Positions 11,602 through 23,189 of a stretch of 64,000 nt of DNA are shown here, one piece after another (position 1 is the stretch's first letter; each line of letters starts with the position of its first letter). The stretch covers positions 372,001 through 436,000 of the forward strand of contig JABYQN010000013.1 of NCBI GenBank assembly GCA_022606135.1, in the 5' to 3' direction. Under the pieces are notes generated by a model, which saw only the letters and a program-made list of their open reading frames with translations, made no database searches and was not told the DNA's origin. The translations under genes were made by a program, and so were the position numbers. Source of the stretch: Fomes fomentarius (taxonomy: Eukaryota; Basidiomycota; Agaricomycetes; Polyporales; Polyporaceae).

Positions 11602-12626
11602 ATGACACATTGGCCATCCAAAATCCGCACCCACCCAAAGCTGCAAGCTGCGACCGAACAACGGGCAATCTCCCTGATCAACAATTACCTCTCCAACGAC
11701 AAAGAGGTCCCCGCCACCACCGCCCGTCGACTCGCCTCCCTGCACGAGCCGCTCCTCAAGTCCGGTGACCTCTCTCAACCGCACTACCTCTGGACGATCA
11801 TCTGCAGCGCAATCGACCACCTCGGCGCCGATCGTGTCACTGTTGAACGCCTCGTCGCGCTCGTCGAGTGCATCGCTGCCCTGCCCGACATCATTGACGA
11901 GAGCACGGGCAAGCCTATCGAGTCGGACGTCAAGGGTCAGGTCTTCTGGCACGACCTCCCAGGATTTCTTGACACGTTCCGAAGTGAACTCATGAGTGCG
12001 TACCGTCAGTGAATTGACGTACTTGCGCATGCACATCCATACGTTGCGCAGCGTCGAGCTGACGATTGTTCCTCCCGCCACCATCATCAGACACCCCACC
12101 CGCCGACTTAATCGAAGAACGTCGAGTCGCGACGACGTGGGACGACGAGATCCGCCGCTTCACCAATGCTAACCTCTTCGCTGCCCTCCTCCTCCACGAC
12201 GGCCCCAGTCGACGAGAACGCGCTGCGTGCCTCGACTACGCGCTTTGGCACCTTAGCCGCGCACTTGAAGTAGGCATCACCACTTCGCTCGGTATCAAAC
12301 GCACCGAGCTCTTTGTACCGGCGGCCGCGAACTGGATACTCGTAGCTGGGCACGACGTGTACCAGGCGTGTTACGAGAATGGGATGGGCGATGGCGGGCC
12401 GGCAGAAGATTGCTGGCTGGATGATACTGCTGTCGATGGTTTCCTGTTCACGGGCAACGAGGGTTGTAACCTGGAGCGGTGGGGGTTCTGGAGGGCGAGG
12501 TTCGACGATGTAGCGCAGCTGGACGGGGTCAAGCCTCGTGTTCAGCAGATCGCCGCACGGGCTGCGAGTGAGATGATCAAGATTACCAGCGAAGCGATGA
12601 TGAAGGAACTGGGGTTGTCGACATAG
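11602..12626 (+). CDS. DUF3632-type fungal protein
   Basis: Two exons (11602-11995 and 12091-12626) are joined across a 95-nt intron (gtgcgt..catcag), giving 309 aa. The layout matches the fungal DUF3632 family as I know it: a helical N-terminal part (SLINNYLSNDKEVPATTARRLA), a middle block (FTNANLFAALLLHDGPSRRE then CLDYALWHLSRALE), a WI motif (PAAANWILVAGHDVYQ), and a C-terminal W-x-FW region (LERWGFWRARFDDVA) followed by an Ala-rich helix. No signal peptide or membrane segment is seen. The family has no established biochemical role. The 3' end faces the SDR gene across 181 bp. Confidence 0.75.
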
Positions 12627-12807
12627 TTCACTGATCATGCATTCAGCCGTCAGCGGTACAACTATCATCTAGGGAGGAACGTCTCGGTCAGGCGAATGTA
12701 AGTCTCTCCTATCTCTTTCTCGTCGCAGGAAAGCGTTGCTACTATTGCTACATTGATTCAAGTTCTGAGCTAGGTATCATGATACAGCGTCAGTCGTTCT
12801 AGTCTTT

Positions 12808-13969
12808 CTATGGGTGCTCAAGGAGGTAGCCTCCTTCGACCGCAACAGTCTTACAAGACAGTTAGTATCTCACCTCAAACAATCATGTCGACACCTACGC
12901 ACCTGACCGTACGCGTACTCATTACACGCAAGGAAAAGTGCTGTCTGAGCCATGTCCTCTTCTCGTCCAGGGCGCCCAGCAGGGATACCCTTCTTCTCGC
13001 CGTAATCAGAAGGTATCTCCATCGCCGACTTATTCGCTTGGTCGGACTCTCCCACTATGCGCATGGTTAGTTCACGTATACATGCGTGGTGAGAGACTCG
13101 ATGCAACGCACCTGTCATCTCGCTTGGAAAGATACCTGGCGCGATGTTGTTGACGCGGACCTTAACACCAGGGCGACGGAACTCCTGCGCGAGCAGTTGG
13201 CTGAGGTGAATCGCGGCGGCTTTCGATACATTGTACTTGAAGTGGTGCTGAGACGTGCGGGTGATACCAGACATCGAAGAGACGTTGATGACCGTCCCGG
13301 TGTGTCCTTCGCGAGCTGCAGCTGAGAGTAGGGGGAGGAACGCAGCAGACGTGAAGAAATACCTGGATATATGCGCATCAGTGAAGTCAACGTGAAGAAG
13401 AATTGGTGGGCTACTCACCCGATGACGTTTGTTCGGTATACATCCTCCCAGTCAGAAAGCTCCTCATTCCAGAGCTGCTCCTTGAGCTCCTTCGCGCCTT
13501 CGTCGCCCTTCTCCACCATACTCGTACCCTTGCTGATTCCCGCGTTGTTGACAAGCACATCGACATGCTTCTCGTTCTGCGATATTTCCTTCACCAATTT
13601 CTCGATCGACGCCTTGTCGGTAACGTCCACGGAGATGGGAATGACCTGACCGCGAGGGTGAGTGAGGTTCTTCCCCCATGTCTTAACAACCGTTTCCAAA
13701 GCCTCTGGTCGACGTCCCGTAATGTATACGCGTGCACCGTTGTTGGCAAATGCTTGGGCAATCATGAGGCCGATGCCCGTGCCACCCCCAGTGACGACGG
13801 CGACCCATCCCTCGACGTTGAAGAGGCGGTTCGTGCCAAACTTCGCGTTCTCTGTCGTCATGTCGTGCAATCGTGTGACGGTTGTGGTCGAGAAAGCGTG
13901 CTGAGGTCTTACGAGGCGGCGAGGCGTCGAGCTCGCGGATTGTCTGAGGGCAGAACGGAAGTGGGCCAA
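12808..13969 (-). CDS. Short-chain dehydrogenase/reductase, probably mitochondrial
   Basis: Four exons (13969-13419, 13362-13112, 13054-12903, 12849-12808) give 331 aa. The Rossmann cofactor motif is TGGGTGIG, the structural motif is NNAG, and the catalytic part is SSMSG followed by YNVSKAAA (Tyr and Lys present). The next segment, VRVNNIAPGIFPSEMT, is typical of classical SDRs of the 3-oxoacyl-ACP reductase/RhlG-like kind. TGRRPEAL after strand 2 suggests NADP(H) use. The start MAHFRSALRQS is rich in Arg and Ser and lacks acidic residues for about 35 residues, which suggests a mitochondrial presequence. The substrate cannot be read from sequence. The final exon is only 42 nt (TVAVEGGYLLEHP). 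Confidence 0.88.
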
Positions 13970-14350
13970 TGAACGTCGCGTTCGAGACCAATTATATGAG
14001 CTATGGCATCGGGCATATGAGAAGACAACAGGACGTCATTGGTGTCGTCACCGTCTTGAACTTCGCAAAGTGAGAGTGGAGTAATTGGTTTGACCCACTT
14101 GTGTGTCCACAACGTGACGCATGCTCGGTCACATCATCGCGGCCTCCTCTCACGGTCGACTGTAGGATGAGTCGCCTATGGCCTCGCACTGCACTACCAT
14201 TCACATCTGTCCCTCACGCATGCACGTACGGCTAGGCAATGGGGCGGATGAATACAACATAACGAAAGACAACTATTCACGAGCACAATTAGCCTAGCAG
14301 TAGCACCAGCACTTCCAGCACCGCGTCAAAACAACATTGGGGCACGAGCA
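13970..14350. other. Intergenic between SDR and eIF3b
   Basis: This is the promoter side of the SDR gene and the 3' flank of eIF3b. Nothing else was recognised. Confidence 0.4.
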
Positions 14351-16978
14351 CTACTCGGCCACCTCCTCCTCGATCTGCTCGATAACCTCGTCGACCCACA
14401 TCTCGATCTCCTCCTTTGCCTCCTCCGGCTGCTTCTTCGCTGGCTCCGCCTTCTTCCCCAACCGCCTCTGCTCCTCCGCAATCTCCTCTCTGCAGCGCAG
14501 CCGCCACGCGTTCCACTCGTCGACGAGCCGCTTGCGTTGCGCGATGAGCTCCGCGCTCACGTTGCTCTCTTCCGCCGCATCCTCCTCGTCGAACACCCGG
14601 CTGTACTCTTTGAGGTTCCGCCGGATCTGTTTCTGCTGCTCCTTCGTGAGCACCGTTGGGGGACGTGGCCGCCAAAGGAACTGCTTGAAGCGGTCTAAGA
14701 TGTGCTTCTCGAGCTCTTGACCGCGGAAGTCCCAAATCGCATAACCATTTTCCAGCTAGTAGAGCAGGGCTGACGTCAGGCGCGCACGTTAGCGAAAAGA
14801 AGATACTACTTACTGTATGCCTCCATGCACTGGCGCTCGTCGCGAGGTATCGCCCACTGGGATCCCACTCTGCGTCTGTGACCGCATAGTGATCGGCAGT
14901 CCCAAGGTGCTGAATGCCACTAGCCCATGGTGTCTCACGTCGCGTCTCGTCAACATTGAAGTCAAGGTCCCAGAACTCGAGCTCAGACTTGCTCGATGAT
15001 CCGACAGTGGCAAGCACAACGTGGTGGCCACGCGGCGACCATCGTACGGTGTTGCTGGTCCGCGATGGGAGCGTCTTGAGCAGCCTGAAATTGCCCTTGC
15101 TGCGGTCGTGCTGGTAGAAGCTAACATCGGTTTTGATAGTGACACCAGGACCAGGGTTGCCAAGATTGGGATCATTACTTGAGACGAGGGCGAACCGCTC
15201 GCCCTTAGGCTCCCAGGAGAAGTCGGTGACCGTGTCTAGTATGGAGAGGGTGAGCATATACGGACATAAGCCGATAACGACCAATAGCGCGCGCACCCTT
15301 AAGCTCAACGACTTCGACGGGGAAATCCTTCTCACGCACACGGAAGATCTCCAGGTTGCAGAATATCGACTTCTTGGTTTTGGTATGACGATCGACCTTA
15401 ACGCAGAGGAAGTCGCCCTGATTCTGCCAGTAGAGCTTACACTGAAGAAGCAACCCTATCAACACGCAAACACTCTAGTACAACGAAAAAGCAGACGTAC
15501 CTCCGTGACGTTGAACAAGTTCTTCTGGCGAAGCAACTCCCGACTAGGGAAGTTCATCAGCGACACACGCGCAGGCTGGTTCTGCCACTCCGGCGTCCAA
15601 TACACGAGCATGTTCTCCCTCGTCTTCTTCGCCTTCCCATTCGCAGCATTCTCCTCCTCACGATCCCGATCCCCAAGCGGGCGCCATTCGAAGTCCACCA
15701 CACCCTCGACCTTGATACTCTTCTTCCCCTGCAGGCCCATGCCCGGCAGCTCATACACGCTAATCTGCTGGCCCGGGGTAACACGCGCGACGAACTTATC
15801 GTCCGGGCTCCATTTGAGTGCGGGCCACTGCATCTGCTTCTTCGTGTCCTCGCTCTCGACGTGTACGCTCGGGAACGTGCGCAGGAGGTGGCCCGTCTTG
15901 ATATCCCACACGGCGATGTTGTTCCCCTCATCCTCGGGCGAGAAGTACAGCGGCCCCTGCTCTGCGCCCTCACGCACAACGATCGGGTCGTACGACCAAG
16001 TGACGAGGTACTGCTCGTTTGGCGAGAAGTCGATGAGCTTCACAAGGGGGTGCGCGAACCGCTGCTGCGGCTCCCAGGACGGACCGCCCCAGAGACGCAC
16101 GCCCTGACGGTGCAGCGTCGCGAGGAAGGTGCCCATAGGCGACCATGAGACGTAGAGGTCGGTCCAGTTCTGCGGTAGGAGGAAGGGTTTCGAGTCTTGC
16201 TCACAGATGCTTGTTAGAGGAAATGAGTACTCACGGGTTTGCTGTATGCTACCTCGCACTGTGAGGGTTTTCCGTGCCAGTTAATTTCCACATCGTCCCC
16301 GCGGTAGGTTGCGTACTGGTCACGGCCTTGAGGGTCGCCGAGCCAGGCACGCAGATGCTCCTGTGCCACCGTTCGTACCTCTCCTCTTTCCGATGACGAT
16401 ACGGACATATATGCGCACCTTTGCCTTATACTCCTCCGGAGGAGGTTCGGCATACGTCTCATCCAGGTTCAGGTACCGCTCAAAGTCGGTAAGGCGGTTG
16501 ATGAAGAAAGTGTGTTTTGCGTCGAACGGGTGTCCGTTCATGGCCAAGAGCGCACGCGAGGCGTCATCGGCGTTCTTGAACTCCATGAAGATGCAGCTGC
16601 AGGAATCACATAGCATAAACACACACACCCGATTCGCCGTCCGGCCTGAGCAAAACTACGCACCCTTTGCTCTTCCCATTCGAGTCGTTCCACGGTACGA
16701 TGATGTTATCCGGCTTTATGGGGCATCCCTTGCGGGAGAAGTCCTTGCAGATCTTCTGCAGCAATTTGTCGAGCTTCGACTTGTCGATGACGGGGACACC
16801 GTCGACGATGAGGATGTTGTCGAATCCTTCATCGTACTGGACTTGATATCTACGAGGGAGCAATTCTGAGCTTTCAAGAGATGACAACCCCGATGGAGTA
16901 GACACACTTTGCTTCGATGTCAGAGTAGTCGATGCCTTCGTCGTCGTGTGATATGCCGTTTACGCCGTTGAGAGCCAT
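14351..16978 (-). CDS. PRT1: Translation initiation factor eIF3 subunit b
   Basis: This is the scaffold subunit of eIF3 (PRT1/eIF3b), which binds the 40S subunit in the cytoplasm. The start at 16978 opens [15 protein letters not shown]. An N-terminal RRM follows ([10 protein letters not shown], then [16 protein letters not shown]). The beta-propeller carries family signatures: [52 protein letters not shown] and [15 protein letters not shown]. The C-terminus is a charged helical tail that binds other eIF3 subunits, ending [18 protein letters not shown]. At least seven short introns are visible, for example after 16908. Protein length, near 730-750 aa, is normal for the family. It lies in tandem with the RNA-binding protein gene upstream. 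Confidence 0.94.
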
Positions 16979-17606
16979 GGTGTGCTAGTGTCCAGACGTC
17001 CAGTACGAGTCTACGAGAAACGAGGGATTCGAGGAAAATTGGCTGAGGCGAAGTCAGGCGAACCCTCAGTTAGGGTTTGCTAATCTCAGATTTTGGCGTC
17101 TGTTACGAAGAGCGCGGCTGCTCGCCCTTCCATCGATGTCGTTCAAGTGAACACACATGTTCCACACGTGCATCTCGAGACATTGTCCTGGCTCATTAGT
17201 GTCATTGTACGGAGAGGGGATATTTGCCCATAAGACAGCAGGTACTACGGAGATGCAACAGGAGCTAGGGAAGAAACAAAACGAGAACGGGGATGAGGGC
17301 TAGGCTTCGCGATATTGAGGATCATGTCGATAAACAACGTTCGAGACTAACTAGAGACGTGTGACGGGCAGATGCAATGCGTACGTGATTGTAGTATAAC
17401 AGATTCCGCATGCTAACATGTAACGTGATGAGGGAGGGACAGAAGGCGACGGTGGAGACAGAGCGTCACATAAAACGTGGAAAGGACATTCGATAGCCAT
17501 AGGGATGTGAAGTACGAAGGAAAACGAAACATTCAAACAGAGCCGGGAGAGGGGATAGTTGATGTGGGTGCGATGCTATATACTTGACGATGTATGCTGC
17601 ATTAAC
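16979..17606. other. Promoter of eIF3b and 3' flank of the RRM gene
   Basis: No coding sequence was recognised in these 628 bp. A motif TTAGGGTTTGC near 17070 lies about 90 bp upstream of the eIF3b start. It is a single telomere-repeat-like unit and could be a factor site, but this is only an observation. Confidence 0.4.
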
Positions 17607-20600
17607 TTAGTGTGCGACGGTTGGCGAATTGCCGTTCTCATGCTCGTCGAGGGAGAGGCTGGCGAGCGTTCCGTTGAGGTCACGGATCACATCCTGATCC
17701 TGCACAGTCGACGGGTATTCGTCCTTCTGAGATCCGCGACGAGTGACTTCGGGCCTTCCGATAGGCGCTTCTTGGCGACTAGACGTGCGAGGGGGTTGGT
17801 AGGACCCGGGCGGGGGAGTATCACCGAGGAAGGAGGTGAAACGTTGTGAGGATCGGCCAGCTTGCATTGATGTGGGCGAAGTCTTGCCATTGACACTCGG
17901 GACCTTCTCGTCCTGACCAGTGTACCACGGTGCATACCCCTTCTGAGTCTGAGGGATGGCTTGCCCTTGCCCATTGGAGGCATCGTTGTTCCCGTAGGCG
18001 GGTTCGGGAGAGAATGGGGAGAAGTTCGATGACGTCGCAGAATTGCCAGTCTGGCGTGGGGCGAAGATGGGAGGAGCGAATGCGTTAAACGACGCCATGC
18101 GATCGCCATTGACGTCGTTGAGCAGAGCAGCTGCAATCTGACGCTCGTTACTCACATTCTCCATAGCACCGCCAGCGACACCGCTGCCGCTCGCTAGAAG
18201 GTTTGTCAGCCCAAACTTCTCTAGCAGCTGAAGGGCTTGCTCGGGTGTGAGGGGCGGGGGCTGTTGGGGGTTCGGCGGTTGCGCACCCTGACCGGGTATT
18301 TGCGTGGTTTGCACCTGGGTTTGGTACTGCGCCTGGAAGGCAGCAGCCTGTGCAGCTTGTGCCGCAGCCTGAGCCGCCTTGTCTGCAGAGAAGTTCAGCT
18401 AATGATGACCGCGACATCGGAAATCAGAACGCACATTGACTGCGTCCCCAACTCAAGCGAATCCTGCTACCTCCGATGGGGAAACCCTGCATCTTCTCGA
18501 TAGCACGTTCGGCGTCAGGCTTCCTGACAAATTGCACAAAACCGCAGTGCTTCCCGACGGGAACTTTAACCTATTAGGCGAGCCTGTGATGAGCTTGCGT
18601 ACTGTTGGAGAGGGAAGCAAGGACCAACGTAATGAATCTCGCCGAACGGCGCGAAGAATGTCCTCAGTGTATCTTCTGAGATCAGCGGGGACAGGCCGCC
18701 GACAAATACAGTCGTGTTATACGGATCGGACGACGTTAACTGCTCCCCGTTAGGGCCGATGAGATTGGACAAGATGGCACGAGCCTGCGCGTGGTGCTTC
18801 CATGATTCTTCCGACAAGTTGTACCGCTGGGCCATGAGCTGATCGGTGGTCTGTTGGGCGAATGGTGCTGTGATCGAGGGAGCTGCAGCATTACCGGGTT
18901 GGGTCGATGAAGCGGTCCCATTCGAGCCGGCATATTGACCAGACTTGAGAGCATCATCAGAGGACGTCGATGCTAACGTTGATGAAGACGCTGCGCTGGT
19001 TCCCGAGCTTAGAGAGGGCGCAGAAAGCGATGACGATGACGCGGAATTGGACACTCCGGAACTCGTCAGAGAATTGATCGACGAGGACGCTGCGGTTGCG
19101 CTCGCGAGAGGAGCAGACACGCTCTTCGTTTGTGGCGCGTTACCACCAGACGCAGTGTGAACAGCGGAAGCATCCGGACCGGCGTGTGGCCCCTGTTGCA
19201 TCATAGGTGGGAACGGCATCTGCGAGAAGTCGAAGCCGGCCATTCCGGGCGCTGGTTTAAACTTGGCAGTTGCCGGAGAGATGCGCACTGTGACGCATAT
19301 AGTCAGTACTGTGATTGGTCACAAGAGGAACAATAGGCATACTGGGTCGTGACAAACAATAGAGACCGTGCATCTCAATGAGAGCGCGCTGCTGATCAGC
19401 TTCGTCGGTGAACCTATCGCCGCTTGTAAGAGGCGGAACGAGCGCATATACTGACAAGGACGCGTACCTGACGAAGCCATAGCCACGAGACACGCCAGTG
19501 ACAGGGTCAAGCATAATTTTCGCGCTCTTGCAACTCAAGAAGGGACGTATGAAGCGTGGCTCACGGTCGTTCCGTAGACCGAGCACTGGGTTGCGGAAGA
19601 CGGCGACAAGATCAGAATTGGACACTTCGGGAGCGAGATCTCCAACGAAGATGCTATACTCCTTAGGATATTGTGGGTTCTGAACGCCGGGAATGGAGAT
19701 CGTTTGGCCGGGCATCGATGAAGGCACGGACGCGGAGGGGACGGATGAAGCCCAATTGAGCGAGAACGGCTTGGACGAGTTGGGCATGATGAGCGACGAA
19801 GTGCTGTTGTTGACCTGGGACAAGACACTCGCGGCCTGCGCCTGTGTGGGGAACGTCAAGAAGCAGTAGCCGGGGTTGTTGGCCTGTTGACCGGTGATTG
19901 GATCCGGGGCGGGACGAGGCACCTTGATAGAGATGGGATCCCAGCCCATAAGGCTGCAGACTTGCTTGGCGTATTCTTCGTCCATCCAGAGTTCGAGTTC
20001 ACCCCACCAGAGGGTCGTGCGGGGAGAAGGTGTTGCAGCGCTGGGAGAAGGGAGGGATTGGGGTTGCGCGGGCGGGAGCTGAACGGACAGCGGGCTGGAG
20101 GACTGCTGTGGATGGGACCGCTGCTGGTTGTAAAAGGTGTCGCGGTTGTCGCGGTCGGGATAGGACGGGTTGTTGGGAAGGAGAGGAGAGGAGTAGAGGT
20201 CAGGGAGGCCGCGGGAGGGAGAAGGACGATGCTGCTGGTTAAGAGCCAGGGACGACATCACGGGTGGTTGGACTTGTGAAGGAAGTGGGCCGCTCCCTTC
20301 CCCGGCGGGCCTGCCTGCGTTTGGCGGGCCCGAGAACGCCTGCGGAGGCTTCGAATTCCAGCCACCTCCCGTCCCGACGCCGATACCCTGGGCCGAGTTG
20401 AGCATTCTCGGGGCGACAAAGGACGGGAAGCCAGAACTGGGTATGACGTTCGATGTCAATTGCCGGCGATCTGTGGTGAAGGGCGGGGGTGGCGACGACG
20501 AGTTGTAGGACGAGTTGTAGAATGTGGTTGAGCCGTACTCCTGTGTCCCAAAGTCCCTCGAGGCTAACTCGCGCAGACCGTCCCGCGCCATATAATCCCG

Positions 20601-20705
20601 CATGTGTCCCCCGAAATCCTGTCCGCCAACACTGTGTTCGCCATTGCTCCGGCTGTCGAACGCAGAATGATCATAATCCTGGCCGTGTGCTTCTGAACGT
20701 GACAT
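17607..20705 (-). CDS. Three-RRM RNA-binding protein, Nam8/Ngr1/Csx1 type
   Basis: This is predicted to be a poly(U)/AU-binding regulator related to Nam8, Ngr1, Csx1 and TIA-1. A disordered Ser/Pro/Gln-rich N-terminus (MSRSEAHGQD at 20705) precedes RRM1 (TLWWGELELWMDEEYAKQV, then GYCFLTF). RRM2 carries YSIFVGDLAPEVSNSDL, then SRGYGFVRFTDE across an intron whose donor is gtacgcg. A Ser/Ala-rich linker precedes RRM3 (TTVFVGGLSPLISEDTLRTFF). The Gln/Pro/Ser-rich tail ends NGNSPTVAH. In this family RRM1 and RRM2 are close and RRM3 follows a linker, as here. An in-frame ATG at 20903 would add 66 hydrophobic residues, but the region reads as 5' leader. At least five short introns are seen. Confidence 0.88.
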
Positions 20706-23189
20706 GGCGAGTGCGGCGTGCAGATCGAAAGGGGTCCACGGATCGATTGGCTTGACAGACCTTCTGCTCGGGTGTGCGTCGTCCAGAGGCGAGAAATGAC
20801 AAGAATCGACAGCGAGACTAGGCAGGACAAGAAACTCAATGCAGAGAGGAGAGAAAAAAATAACAAACAGAAGAGCTATGCGCAAACGACAAGTCAGCGA
20901 CAAACGGAGGAGAGCGATTTAGAAAGATGAGGGCAAGGTTTCGACAGCGATGCGACAAGAATGACGGACGTCCCGCAGGACGTTTCACGGATGGCGGTTT
21001 TTCTAGTGAGGTGACCGGTGGGTGGACGGAGACAAGGGGTGAAAGAGCTCCAGATGCGGAGTATAGATTGCGGCGGAGTTTCCGATCTCTGCGACTCCCG
21101 CCCCAACCCCTCAACCGCGTCCACGAGGATATCACCAGAGATTAGTCTAAAGGGCGGGCGACTGGAGGCGCTTTTCATACTCCGGTTCTCGGCCGATATA
21201 ATCTAGCCCATTCTTGGCCAAAGGAATTGATTGCGTCCTCACCGCATCCAAGATCCCATTGTGGACGCTCCCGCCTGACCGCTCTTCCAACACCTCCACC
21301 CCTTGTTTCTTCCCCTTTCCTCGAACAAAGCAATCATGTATATCGTGGGTTGTTCTCCTTTGAGCCATATCTGTCTGCACCGCCAGATGCAGTATCCTCG
21401 GTGGGTCCTTATGGGTCCCTCCCCGTACTTGCCGTATGTCAAGCACTCTCTCCACATCGATGTGGGTATATGGTGGGCGCACTGCCTTATTATGGCATCT
21501 TCCCTTGAACCACCGTCCTTTTTCCTAGAAGTTAGAACGCGATTGGATTCTCCACCATTCTTCGGTCCTAATCATGTTCGACAGGTGATCCTACAGCGGC
21601 TCAGCAAGTGTCCTCGTGGCACCGCTGGACGCCGCAGGCAACGGTGATCTCATTCCATCGATGTAGTGATGTAGGCACCTTGTATGGAACCCTGCAGCGT
21701 GCTTCCAAGGTCATTTCATCATGTCAGTTTCTGCCGTGCGTCGTGTAGCGCAAACCTATTGTCCTGTGGATGACGCCTCGGACACTTACGTTCTACCGTT
21801 CCTCCCTTGTACTCCATTTGTCAGTTGTGCGATGCGAAGGTAGCTGCTGCTGCATCCTGATGGCACAGGCGAGCCGTTTCACATCGGGATCTCTGCCCCA
21901 GGCAGTGGCACTATTGTCCGCCTCACTCGAGCCAATCTCGCACGGCCACGCCTTCTTTTCTAGTAGATGGGGCGTACAAATCGGCCCAGAGTTAGACTTA
22001 TAAGTGACCCTTCTGGTCATTCTGCAGGTACTGCGGTCAGCTGGCGATAAAACGAAGATGGAGGTCGGACCAGGGACGCAGTACGGCGTTATCAGAGTCA
22101 AAGTCGCCGAGCGCGGTTCGGATAGTCTCTCTTGAGTCCTCAGGCTCTCCAGTGTATAAACACCGCCTCCAGATGGGTTCTCCTATTTTGATAGCTTGCA
22201 TCCGTCGACTTGCGAGATAGATGGAACATCTACCTTCACGGTGTCAGAACAAGGAGTTGACTGTCGTTGAGTAGCAGTGAGTAGCGAGCTCCAGATCTAG
22301 ACTTGACACGACGGCACCCCCCAGAACAGCCTGAGAAAGTGGCTCAGAATGGAATGCTTTCATGACCAGACCGGAATATGATCAGAGAGCGCTAATCGGA
22401 GATGCTCAACGGTCAATGACCCGTTTGTTATCGATGTTTATGTCCCTTTATATGACAAAGCAAAGCTACAAGCATAATAGAAGTACCTTCAAATTCAGAA
22501 AGAATCCATCAGTATGGGTTACTTATGCGACTTAAGATTCCGGCCCGGTCTCCCAATGGCCAACCTTTACAGGACTGGAACAGGAGACCTGTCCGGCCGA
22601 TATTCCAGGCCTGTTCTGATGGGTAATTATAATAGCTTTGGCTGTTGCCCGTCGTGGTAAGTAAGTATTCACGACGGCAATATTGGCGAATTGTTCAGCA
22701 CCAGAACAGCCATGTCAATTGTCCATGACTGATCTCCTGTCACGAGCCTGCTGGTTCAGGTGCGTGCAGAAAAGTCATTACGTAACGTTAGAGCATTACA
22801 AGTAGGTACCAGTATCAGAGTACGCCCGGAACGCTGGACTTGAAGCAGCCTTGTAGAGAGGGTTGTGACAGGAGACCAGTCACGGTCATTTTACAAGGCT
22901 GTTCTGGTGCGGAATTATGCATAAATTACCCATCGTGACTGTTCTTAGCGACCCGCATGCATTTCCATATTGGTGCAATACGTAAGCCCGCTAGAGTCGC
23001 ACGCGCCTCCTAGTAGTTGTGTGATTGCAGGTCCGCTCGCCGCGAACTGGCCGCTAGACGTCTCGTGCGTCGACGACGACGACAGAGACTCTCCTGGCTT
23101 CCTCGTTGCATCCCTTCCCTAATCTCTTCGGGCATCTGGGGTTTATCTCTCTCAATCATCTTGTCTGGCTACGCGGCGACTCATGAACG
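20706..23189. other. 2.5-kb gene-poor divergent interval
   Basis: It lies between the divergent RRM and neurofibromin-like genes. No frame with family resemblance or splice logic was found. It contains the inverted-repeat element at 22580-22950 and the leader of the RasGAP gene just before 23190. Confidence 0.5.
22580..22950. repeat. Inverted-repeat cluster, MITE-like
   Basis: A unit starting ACAGGAGACC and ending near GTTCTGGTGC occurs three times: plus at 22580-22631 (more diverged), minus at 22698-22743 and plus at 22868-22918. The second and third are inverted and about 80% alike. Their similarity extends outward (CACGA..AATTC), so 22666-22950 could fold as a roughly 285-bp hairpin with arms near 75 bp. 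No transposase frame is inside. A clear target-site duplication was not identified. Confidence 0.6.

Noticed and set aside
20706..20903. Upstream Met extending the RRM protein by 66 residues
   Set aside because: The extension is hydrophobic and unlike the family. The start at 20705 gives a typical disordered N-terminus.
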